Shown piece by piece: positions 53,819 to 60,814 of a DNA stretch of 64,000 nucleotides. Numbering within the stretch: the stretch's first letter is position 1; every line of letters starts with the position of its first letter. Position numbers and translations under genes: made by a program. The notes under the pieces were generated by a model. It ran no database searches, had not been told where the DNA came from, and saw only the letters and a program-made list of their open reading frames with translations. This DNA comes from JABMMZ01 sp044341025. GTDB taxonomy: Bacteria; Bacteroidota; Bacteroidia; NS11-12g; UBA955. The stretch covers positions 186,001 through 250,000 of the forward strand of contig JBIISM010000004.1 in the NCBI GenBank assembly GCA_044341025.1, given 5' to 3'.

Positions 53819-55153
53819 ATGAAATTGGTAATTATCAAGCAAGCACAATTGGTGAATGAGGGCAAAATCATAGTAAGCGATTTACTTATTAAAGGTGAAC
53901 GCATCGAGCGTATTGATCCAAACATATCCCATCCTAATGCCGAAGTCATTGATGCCGAGGGTATGTATCTGATTCCAGGCGCTATTGACGATCAGGTGCA
54001 TTTTCGCGAACCTGGCTTGACCCATAAAGGCAATATATACTCTGAAAGTAGAGCCGCAGTTGCTGGAGGTGTAACTTCGTTTTTTGAAATGCCGAACACC
54101 AATCCTCAAGCGGTTACCCAAGCTTTACTGGAAGATAAATTTCAAATCGCCGCAAAAAACGCTTTGGCCAATTATTCCTTTTTTATGGGAACCACCAATG
54201 ACAATTATGAGGAGGTAATGCGCACCAACCCATTAACAACTTGTGGTATAAAAATATTTATGGGCAGCAGCACTGGCAATATGTTGGTTGATAGTCCGAG
54301 TACTCTAGACCATATTTTTGCAAATGCGCCAACAATTATTGCCACCCATTGTGAGGACGAGCATACGGTGCTTAGTAATTTGGCCCAATTCAAGTCGCAA
54401 TTCGGCGACAAGCTAAATGCAATCCACCATCCACAAATACGAAATGTGGACGCATGCTACTTAAGCAGCAGTATGGCTGTAGAATTGGCCAAGAAACACG
54501 GCACCCGTTTGCATATTTTACATATTTCAACAGCAAAAGAAACAGAACTATTCACCAATGAACCATTGGAAAGCAAACGCATTACAGCAGAAGCTTGTAT
54601 ACACCACTTGTGGTTTTCAGACCAAGACTACAGCCAAAAAGGCAATTGGATAAAATGGAACCCAGCAATTAAATCGGCAGAAGACAGAGCTGGCATATGG
54701 AAAGCCTTATTGGATGGAAGAATAGATGTTATAGCCACCGACCATGCCCCCCATACCATTGCAGAAAAAGAACAAGCCTACACCAATGCCCCATCTGGAG
54801 GCCCTTTGGTTCAACAAAGCATTCAAGCCATGTTTGATTTTTATGCCCAAGGAAAAATAAGTTTGGAGATGTTGGTTCAAAAAACGAGTCATAACCCAGC
54901 CATCTTGTTTAAAGTAAAAGACAGAGGTTATTTAAGAGAAGGCTATTTTGCCGATTTGGTTTTGGTGAAAAAAAGACCCGAATTAATAGAGCGTAAGAAT
55001 CTACTTTACCATTGCGGATGGAGTCCATTTGAGGGACATACCTTTCAATACAGTATAGACAAAACATTTATCAATGGAAACTTGGCTTGGAGTGGTGGCA
55101 AAATTCAAGAATTTGGCAACGGAAAAAGAATTGATTTTAACCCCTATTTTTGA
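53819..55153 (+). CDS. pyrC: Dihydroorotase (class I)
   Basis: Closes carbamoyl-aspartate to dihydroorotate in pyrimidine synthesis. The 444 residues show the amidohydrolase metal motif DDQVHFREPG, GGVTSFFEMPNTNPQAV, ATHCEDEHT, LHILHISTA, and IATDHAPHTIAEK with the catalytic Asp. Zn and substrate residues are complete, so this is an active enzyme rather than the inactive PyrX type. The outer-membrane gene follows after 3 bases. Confidence 0.93.
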   Translation: MKLVIIKQAQLVNEGKIIVSDLLIKGERIERIDPNISHPNAEVIDAEGMYLIPGAIDDQVHFREPGLTHKGNIYSESRAAVAGGVTSFFEMPNTNPQAVTQALLEDKFQIAAKNALANYSFFMGTTNDNYEEVMRTNPLTTCGIKIFMGSSTGNMLVDSPSTLDHIFANAPTIIATHCEDEHTVLSNLAQFKSQFGDKLNAIHHPQIRNVDACYLSSSMAVELAKKHGTRLHILHISTAKETELFTNEPLESKRITAEACIHHLWFSDQDYSQKGNWIKWNPAIKSAEDRAGIWKALLDGRIDVIATDHAPHTIAEKEQAYTNAPSGGPLVQQSIQAMFDFYAQGKISLEMLVQKTSHNPAILFKVKDRGYLREGYFADLVLVKKRPELIERKNLLYHCGWSPFEGHTFQYSIDKTFINGNLAWSGGKIQEFGNGKRIDFNPYF

Positions 55154-55156
55154 GGC

Positions 55157-55753
55157 ATGAAATTAAAGACTTTAGGTTTTCTGTTTTTTACCCAAATTAC
55201 CTTATCATTTGCTGAAATTGGACAGAACACCGTGAGTATAGGTGCTGGATTCCCCAATTTGCCTAAATTCTACTTTAGTTACTTAAACACAGAAAAAAAC
55301 TATTCGGCAATGGGTACAGGACCCTTTCATTTGAAATACGAAAACCGTGTTAAACCATGGCTAGGCGTAGGATTGAGCATTAACCATATGACCTATTCGA
55401 TATCCTATTCTCAGGACGTTTTAGACACCAATCTTGGGAGAGTTTACCCAAATAAAATCAACATAAGCAGCAACAATACCGCATTTAATGCAAGAGCAAA
55501 TATTCATTTCCTCAATCCAGAAAAAAAGAATGATTTGTACTTGGGATTGGGCATAGGAATTAGAGCAGGTAAGTTGATCATTGACTCTGAATTCAAAGCC
55601 TATCAGCCTAAATTGGATTTACCAAGTTTGAGCCGTCTTGGTATGGAAATGACTCTTGGTTACAGGCATTTCTTTGATGACAATTTGGGAATTTATGCAG
55701 AGTTGGGTTTGGCCAAATCAATCTTTCAATTTGGATTTGCCGGGAAATTCTAA
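55157..55753 (+). CDS. Small outer-membrane beta-barrel-like protein
   Basis: 198 residues with a signal peptide (LGFLFFTQITLSFAEIG) followed by alternating strands: TVSIGAGFPNLPKFYFSYL, AMGTGPFHLKYENRV, WLGVGLSINHM, NDLYLGLGIGIRAG, LGMEMTLGYRHFF and LGIYAELGLAKSIFQFGFAGKF, ending in Phe. This is an eight- to ten-stranded barrel in appearance; the family is not recognised. It starts 3 bases after pyrC but probably has no metabolic link to it. Confidence 0.72.
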   Translation: MKLKTLGFLFFTQITLSFAEIGQNTVSIGAGFPNLPKFYFSYLNTEKNYSAMGTGPFHLKYENRVKPWLGVGLSINHMTYSISYSQDVLDTNLGRVYPNKINISSNNTAFNARANIHFLNPEKKNDLYLGLGIGIRAGKLIIDSEFKAYQPKLDLPSLSRLGMEMTLGYRHFFDDNLGIYAELGLAKSIFQFGFAGKF

Positions 55754-56251
55754 TTAAAGACTTGCAATAATTTTCTTTTCTATTCCACTGGTGGAGTATC
55801 CTGGAATAAAGTCTATGGTTTCGACCTTACCGCCATTTTTAGTAACGGTGTCATAACCTACAATGTCCTCTGCTATATAATCACTGCCCTTCACGAGCAC
55901 ATTGGGAATAATTTGATCAATCACTTCTTTTGGGGTATCCTCAAAAAACAAGAATACGTAAGCAACACTTTGTAAAGCTGCAATAAGGTAAGCCCTGGCA
56001 TCTTGGTCTTGAATTGGACGTGAGGGCGATTTTCCCAAACGCCTCACCGATTCGTCTGCATTTACTGCAACAACCAAAACATCCCCTTTGTCAGCAGCTT
56101 TTGCAAGGTAATCGACATGGCCTTTGTGTAAGATGTCAAAACATCCGTTGGTAAAAACAATTGATTTACCATTTTCGCGTTCAATTTTCAACGCGTGAAG
56201 CAATTCTGGCAAAGACTTTATTTTATTGGCAATATTTTGATGGTGACTCAT
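55754..56251 (-). CDS. rfaE2: D-glycero-beta-D-manno-heptose 1-phosphate adenylyltransferase
   Basis: Adds AMP to heptose-1-phosphate to make ADP-heptose for LPS. The 165-residue nucleotidyltransferase carries FTNGCFDILHKGHVDYL (HxGH site), VAVNADESVRRLGK, RPIQDQDARAYLIAAL, VLVKGSDYIAEDIVGYD and the closing PGYSTSGIEKKI. It is the stand-alone C-terminal half of the bifunctional HldE of proteobacteria. The kinase half is not in the window. It starts 5 bases after the flippase-like gene. Confidence 0.94.
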   Translation of the reverse strand: MSHHQNIANKIKSLPELLHALKIERENGKSIVFTNGCFDILHKGHVDYLAKAADKGDVLVVAVNADESVRRLGKSPSRPIQDQDARAYLIAALQSVAYVFLFFEDTPKEVIDQIIPNVLVKGSDYIAEDIVGYDTVTKNGGKVETIDFIPGYSTSGIEKKIIASL

Positions 56252-56256
56252 TAAAA

Positions 56257-57216
56257 CTAAGCTTTGGTCCTTTTAGCCATAATTATATAAGAAATAGTTC
56301 CAGCGATTATGATCATGATAATGCTGCTCGAGAACATCACAATTGCAATAGCTTTTGCTTGGGCAATTGGAATACTATAAATTTGGTTGAGCCCAAAGTA
56401 AATACTGTAAATGGCAGCACCACCAGCAGGGGCAGGAATAATAACACCAATAGTAGAAAATACAAGAGTGGATAGAGCACCATCAACACCTAAGTGTTCG
56501 GTGAAATCAAAGGCCATTAAAATAGAGTAGGTCGTTAACCAATAGCAAACCCAAATACCGATGGTGTAAGCAATAAATAAAATTGGTTTTTTAAGCGTGA
56601 ATACACTTTTTATACCATCAAAAAACCCTAAGAACATTTTTCCAATTCCTGAATCTGCTCTAAAGAAACGCTTGGCATTTAAGACAAAGACCAAACCTAA
56701 GACGCCAATTATTGAGACGATTATGAGTACCAAACTATTGTCCCTTAACTTAACGATAACATTTTCGTAGATGTAGCCATAAAGCAAATCAAACTGCAGT
56801 AAAACGGCACCAAACACAACCAAAACCAGCATAAGCAAGTCAAGTATTCGTTCGCTTAATACCGTACCAACCAAGACATTTAATGGCACCTTATCTGTTT
56901 TAGCCAACATGGCACAGCGTAAAACTTCACCAGATCGGGGAATGCCAAGATTGACCAAATAACCGCTCATGGTGGAATGGTAGGCATTGCCAAGATTGGT
57001 TTTATAACCCATAGGTTCGAGCAGCAACTGCCAACGCAAAGCACGAATATAAACAGCAACAACACCCATGGATACAGAGAGAATCACATATTGTATCTTA
57101 GCCATTTTTATGTTGCGCAAAAACTCACTAAATGTAAAGTTCTTTTGAATAAAATAAACAATCAATACACCTAAGGATGCAAAAATGAGGTATTTGATTA
57201 TTTCCTTTTTATTCAT
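56257..57216 (-). CDS. YbhN/AglD-type flippase-like membrane protein
   Basis: From ATG 57216 the protein has 319 residues and about eight to nine membrane helices. It belongs to the lysylphosphatidylglycerol-synthase N-terminal-like family (UPF0104): VYIRALRWQLLLEPMGYKTN, GYLVNLGIPRSGEVLRCAMLAK, LSERILDLLMLVLVV and LGVDGALSTLVFSTIGVIIPAPAGG. Homologues are suspected lipid or lipid-linked sugar flippases. A TTG at 57222 overlapping the panD stop is an alternative start. It sits between panD and rfaE2 in one string. Confidence 0.83.
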   Translation of the reverse strand: MNKKEIIKYLIFASLGVLIVYFIQKNFTFSEFLRNIKMAKIQYVILSVSMGVVAVYIRALRWQLLLEPMGYKTNLGNAYHSTMSGYLVNLGIPRSGEVLRCAMLAKTDKVPLNVLVGTVLSERILDLLMLVLVVFGAVLLQFDLLYGYIYENVIVKLRDNSLVLIIVSIIGVLGLVFVLNAKRFFRADSGIGKMFLGFFDGIKSVFTLKKPILFIAYTIGIWVCYWLTTYSILMAFDFTEHLGVDGALSTLVFSTIGVIIPAPAGGAAIYSIYFGLNQIYSIPIAQAKAIAIVMFSSSIIMIIIAGTISYIIMAKRTKA

Positions 57217-57218
57217 CT

Positions 57219-57563
57219 TCAAAGTTTGTTGAATTTATTGGGGAACACCAGCCAAGGTTTGTGCGTTTTGGCTTCTTCAAAATCCATGCTTGCAAAACTA
57301 ATGATTATTAATTCGTCGCCAAGCATTCCTCTCCTAGCAGCGGCACCATTTAAGCCAACAACACCAGACCCTCTTTCACCTTTAATAATATAGGTTTCAA
57401 AGCGTTCGCCATTGTTGTTGTTTACAATTAGAACCTTTTCATTTTCTATCATATTTGCTGCATCCAACAGATCTTCATCAATGGTTATGCTGCCAATGTA
57501 GTTGAGTTCTGTAAAAGTAATTTTTACGTTGTGTATCTTTGATTTTAAAACTTGAATCACCAT
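57219..57563 (-). CDS. panD: Aspartate 1-decarboxylase
   Basis: Makes beta-alanine for pantothenate and CoA. From ATG 57563 the proenzyme has 114 residues. NYIGSITID contains the self-cleavage site Gly24-Ser25 that forms the pyruvoyl group, and GVVGLNGAAARRGMLGDELII is the conserved C-terminal block. A longer frame to 57635 lacks any panD character, and the promoter box lies in it. The stop touches the next gene. Confidence 0.95.
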   Translation of the reverse strand: MVIQVLKSKIHNVKITFTELNYIGSITIDEDLLDAANMIENEKVLIVNNNNGERFETYIIKGERGSGVVGLNGAAARRGMLGDELIIISFASMDFEEAKTHKPWLVFPNKFNKL

Positions 57564-57572
57564 AAATCGGGG

Positions 57573-57580
57573 CAAATATA
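57573..57580 (-). promoter_or_regulatory. TAnnTTTG promoter box of panD
   Basis: TATATTTG on the minus strand ends 9 bases before the ATG at 57563. Confidence 0.5.
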
Positions 57581-57674
57581 GGTATTTGAATTGGGAAAAT
57601 TTTAGAGATAAATTATGATAAGGATTGACTGTCAAAAAATAAGACCGCCTGCTTTTGCCTGCAAGAAAGGATTG

Positions 57675-58127
57675 CTATTCTTTAACTTTTGAATCGATTA
57701 CAATGCTTACTGGCCCATCGTTTACCAATTCAATTTGCATATCGGCGCCAAAAACACCTGTTTGAACTTTTTGTAGAAACGTGTTTTTCAATTGTGAAAT
57801 AAATTGTTCGTAGAGAGGAATGGCATGCTCAGGTCGAGCCGCTCTAATAAATGAAGGGCGATTGCCTTTATGCGTCGAAGCAAAAAGTGTAAATTGACTC
57901 ACCAGTAATATTTCACCTTGTATGTCGCTGATTGACAAATTCATTTTTTCATTTGCGTCATTGAATATACGCAACCCAATAATTTTATTGCTTAACCAAA
58001 TAAGATCTTCTTGGGTATCGGCTTCTTCGATTCCGAGCAAAACTAAAAAACCTTTGCCGATATGGGCATGGGTTGCACCATTAATGCTCACCGACGAATG
58101 CCTTACCCTTTGAATGATAGCTCTCAT
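57675..58127 (-). CDS. dtd: D-aminoacyl-tRNA deacylase
   Basis: Releases D-amino acids (and glycine misloaded on tRNA-Ala) from tRNA. From ATG 58127 the protein has 150 residues: MRAIIQRVRHSSVSING, GKGFLVLLGIEE, LRIFNDANEKMNLS, LLVSQFTLFAST, and KGNRPSFIRAARPEHA, with the cross-subunit Gly-Pro motif in NDGPVSIVID. It begins one base after the stop of the outer-membrane barrel gene. Confidence 0.95.
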   Translation of the reverse strand: MRAIIQRVRHSSVSINGATHAHIGKGFLVLLGIEEADTQEDLIWLSNKIIGLRIFNDANEKMNLSISDIQGEILLVSQFTLFASTHKGNRPSFIRAARPEHAIPLYEQFISQLKNTFLQKVQTGVFGADMQIELVNDGPVSIVIDSKVKE

Positions 58128-58128
58128 G

Positions 58129-58917
58129 CTATTTTTTATCGTCTTTAAACTGGGGCATATAATACACACCAACTTGCAGCCCTATTGCCCAAAGGTGATG
58201 CCTCTCATTGCTAGAGTTTGCATTCAAAGTTGGAACAAATATTTCTGGCTGAACAAAAACCCAAGTGCTTTTGTTGTACAGCATATTTTCAATGCGCAAA
58301 CCAGCATGGAGATTCACATTAATGCGGTCAACATTTTCAGATGGATTTTTAAATGTGTAAACTTTTTGATTTCCTCTGGTAGAAAAACCATGCAGGACTG
58401 CTCTAATATCATGCTTCATTAAGGCCGATATTGAACCTCCATAAATCAAGTGAACGGTTGTATTGGGTTTCTTTTTGGAAGAAATCTGTTGAGAGAACAA
58501 AATTGGGATAGCCAAATAGGCATATCTGTAATTAAAATCAACATAAGCGCCGCCAGTTTGAGACAGGTCGTTCATTATTCCTATTTCAGGATGAATGGTA
58601 TCCAAAAAACGTAAATTATCTTTTTTACGGGTAAATCCGAAATTCTGAAATTGCAAACCAATATAAAATCGGTTTCTAGATTTGAATTTTGTAGACACCA
58701 TAAATGCCATTGAAATAGCGTCGCGGCTTCGATCTACTTTCTGAATTGAATCCTTAAAAGATTGCGGATAATTGCCCTTATAGCTTATCAATCTGTTTCC
58801 TACAGTTGGTTCAATCGACAAAGAATAATTGAGCAGCAGAGTCGATTGAGCATCCGTTGATGGAGTGATCAGAAGCAGGGCTGTTAAAGCAATAAAAAAA
58901 TAAAACAGTTTGCACAT
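58129..58917 (-). CDS. Outer-membrane beta-barrel protein of unknown function
   Basis: 262 residues with a signal peptide (LFYFFIALTALLLITPSTDAQ) then alternating aromatic strands: MAFMVSTKFKSRNRFYIGLQF, QTGGAYVDFNYRYAYLAIPILF, VHLIYGGSISALMKHDIRA, INVNLHAGLRIENM and HHLWAIGLQVGVYYMPQF. This resembles the PorT/outer-membrane beta-barrel group, in which Y-x-x-IP-x-LF is a common early strand. No role can be assigned. dtd follows directly. Confidence 0.75.
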   Translation of the reverse strand: MCKLFYFFIALTALLLITPSTDAQSTLLLNYSLSIEPTVGNRLISYKGNYPQSFKDSIQKVDRSRDAISMAFMVSTKFKSRNRFYIGLQFQNFGFTRKKDNLRFLDTIHPEIGIMNDLSQTGGAYVDFNYRYAYLAIPILFSQQISSKKKPNTTVHLIYGGSISALMKHDIRAVLHGFSTRGNQKVYTFKNPSENVDRINVNLHAGLRIENMLYNKSTWVFVQPEIFVPTLNANSSNERHHLWAIGLQVGVYYMPQFKDDKK

Positions 58918-58927
58918 AAAATTAAAA

Positions 58928-58959
58928 CAAATGTAAAGAAATTAAGATTCATCTTCAAA
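58928..58959 (-). promoter_or_regulatory. Two-element promoter of the barrel gene
   Basis: On the minus strand, TTTG at 58959-58956, a 20-base spacer, then TACATTTG at 58935-58928, ending 10 bases before the ATG at 58917. Its -33 part lies inside the 3' end of the MATE gene. Confidence 0.65.
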
Positions 58960-60363
58960 CACCAAGCGCTTGGCTTTGGTTTTATAATTAAAACGATATA
59001 AAAGCAAAGTGGCAGCAAAACTAAGCCCTATTACAAAAGCAATCCAGATACCTTCTATGCCCATTTTAAGTTCAAAACACAGATAATAAGCACCCGGCAT
59101 CATAAATAACCAATAGGAAATCAGGGCAATGATGCCAGTTGTTTTGGTGTCTTTAATTCCACGCAAAGCACCAGCACCAACCGCTTGGAGACCATCGCTA
59201 ATTTGAAAAAAGGCAGCAAGTATTATCAAAGAAGGAGTCATTGCTAACAGTTTGACATCGTCGGTATATATCAAAGGGATTTCTCGGTTAAACACCATAA
59301 ACATTACGGCAAACACAAGCTCAATGAAAATGGTTAAGCCAATAGCAGCAAAGCCTGCCTTGCGAACTCCAAGCGCGTCTTTAGCTCCATAATGATTCCC
59401 AACGACGATACTTGAAGCTGCTGAAATTCCCAGCACAAACATATAGGTAATAGAAGCTAAATTAATCGCTATTTGATGCGCTCCTGAATGCAATTCAGAG
59501 ATTCGACCAGCTAAGATTAAGGCAAACGAAAAGGCAGCAATTTCGAAGAAATAGGTAAACCCTACAGGAAATCCAATTCTAAAAATAGACAAAACATAAG
59601 ATTTTACCTCTCTTTTGATTTTTTTGAGTTCAATAAACCGCGGATGATACCAGACCCAGATCAGCATTAATAAAGCCATGGCATAGCGGGCAATAACTGT
59701 TGCCCATGCGGCTCCAGCCATACCCATTTCAGGCGCCCCATATTTGCCAAATATCAAGGCATTATTTAGTAAAACATTTAACAAAAGGCCAAAAAAGGTG
59801 ACATACATTGAAATTTGGGTTTTGCCAAGGCCATCCATAACTTGTTTGCCATTGTTAAAAAAAAGCAAAGCAGGCAATGAGAAATTCACAATCCATAAAT
59901 ATTCTCTGGCCAAATCAGTAATGGCAGGGCTTTGCCCAAACCAAGCAAAATTGTAGTACAATATAAGATTAAGCCCCATTAGACAAGCACTCAAGATAAA
60001 GCTTACCCATATTGAAGAAAAGAAAACCGGAATTGCTTGTTGCGGCTTGCCCTCACCATCTGCAATTGAAATAATTGTACTCACTGCATACAAAGTTCCA
60101 ACACCAATTAATGACAGCAGAAAAAACACTGCATTTCCGACACCGGCTGAGCTCATAGAAACTGTGTTGTATCGGCCCAACATAACAACATCAGCAAATC
60201 CCATTAAAACCAATCCCAATTGTCCAATGGTAATAGGAATGGCCAATTTGGCAATACTTTTTACAGTGTTTCGATATTCTTTTAATTTAAAAAACAAGAG
60301 GTGCGAAGATACTGCATTTTTTCGGGCTTGTTTAGCCAAAACCAAGCCGACTAAAATTACCAT
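58942..60363 (-). CDS. MATE-family multidrug/metabolite exporter
   Basis: The 473-residue inner-membrane protein has about twelve helices in two repeats: KLAIPITIGQLGLVLMGFADVVMLGRYN opens the first, FRIGFPVGFTYFFEIAAFSFALILAGRIS the second, with QIAINLASITYMFVLGISAASSIVVGNHYGA. MATE proteins export drugs or metabolites in exchange for Na+ or H+ (family knowledge). The first 22-25 residues from ATG 60363 are atypical. A TTG at 60297 would give a family-like N-terminus, so the start is uncertain. Confidence 0.9.
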   Translation of the reverse strand: MVILVGLVLAKQARKNAVSSHLLFFKLKEYRNTVKSIAKLAIPITIGQLGLVLMGFADVVMLGRYNTVSMSSAGVGNAVFFLLSLIGVGTLYAVSTIISIADGEGKPQQAIPVFFSSIWVSFILSACLMGLNLILYYNFAWFGQSPAITDLAREYLWIVNFSLPALLFFNNGKQVMDGLGKTQISMYVTFFGLLLNVLLNNALIFGKYGAPEMGMAGAAWATVIARYAMALLMLIWVWYHPRFIELKKIKREVKSYVLSIFRIGFPVGFTYFFEIAAFSFALILAGRISELHSGAHQIAINLASITYMFVLGISAASSIVVGNHYGAKDALGVRKAGFAAIGLTIFIELVFAVMFMVFNREIPLIYTDDVKLLAMTPSLIILAAFFQISDGLQAVGAGALRGIKDTKTTGIIALISYWLFMMPGAYYLCFELKMGIEGIWIAFVIGLSFAATLLLYRFNYKTKAKRLVFEDES

Positions 60364-60477
60364 TCTGTTAAAACTGTGCTAAAATACACTTGAACAAAAA
60401 CCAAGCTTAGATAAGCGATTTGTTTTATGCCTCAGCATTTCCATTAAGAAGCAGAATAAGTGCATAATTGCTGTAAA

Positions 60478-60510
60478 AGAAAACCGGCCTTTCTATTTAA
60501 AGAAAAGCCG
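60478..60510 (-). terminator. Terminator behind the gene remnant
   Basis: Stem CCGGCCTTTCT (60483-60493) / AGAAAAGCCGG (60500-60510), eleven positions with one mismatch, loop ATTTAA. On the minus strand it is followed by a TTTTCTTTT tract. Confidence 0.6.
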
Positions 60511-60554
60511 GCTTCATCAACAAAAAATATGTAATTATTAAGAACTGTTCGTTT

Positions 60555-60641
60555 TTATCTCAACAAGCTTAGAGTGCCTCTGAAGGTAAACTGATCGTTG
60601 TTGATGTATTGACCATCTATTTTTGGGCTTTTTTTGTTGAT
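60555..60641 (-). pseudogene. C-terminal remnant of a lost gene
   Basis: After an in-frame TAA (60642-60644) the minus strand stays open for 28 codons, reading SPKIDGQYINNDQFTFRG and then TLSLLR before a stop at 60555-60557. The polar, Asn/Asp/aromatic composition looks like the end of an exported or barrel protein, and a terminator hairpin follows 45 bases later in the right direction. No start codon or upstream body exists, so a deletion relic is inferred. Confidence 0.35.
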
Positions 60642-60748
60642 TTAATCAAAGTTATCACTGAACCCATTCAATGCAAGTTTTTTAAAAAAAAAATGAAAAT
60701 AATTTTTAAAAACACGTAAACTACTGATTATCAATTACAAAAAGTTAA

Positions 60749-60785
60749 AAAAAATAAGAGCAAGTAGTACTTGCTCTTATTTTTT
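60749..60785 (-). terminator. Terminator of the thiamin-type receptor gene
   Basis: Perfect sixteen-base-pair stem, 60749-60764 paired with 60770-60785, loop TAGTA. The outer A/T pairs supply the U tract. It lies 30 bases after the receptor stop. Confidence 0.88.
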
Positions 60786-60814
60786 GTTTAAATAAACTAC
60801 TATTTAGTTAAACA

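Larger units (their letters stand above)
60364..60814. other. Intergenic region holding a gene remnant and two terminators
   Basis: 451 bases between the MATE start and the thiamin-type receptor stop. On the minus strand it contains the receptor terminator, an A+T-rich spacer with nothing recognisable, a 28-codon coding-like tail and a second terminator hairpin, each listed separately. Confidence 0.6.
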
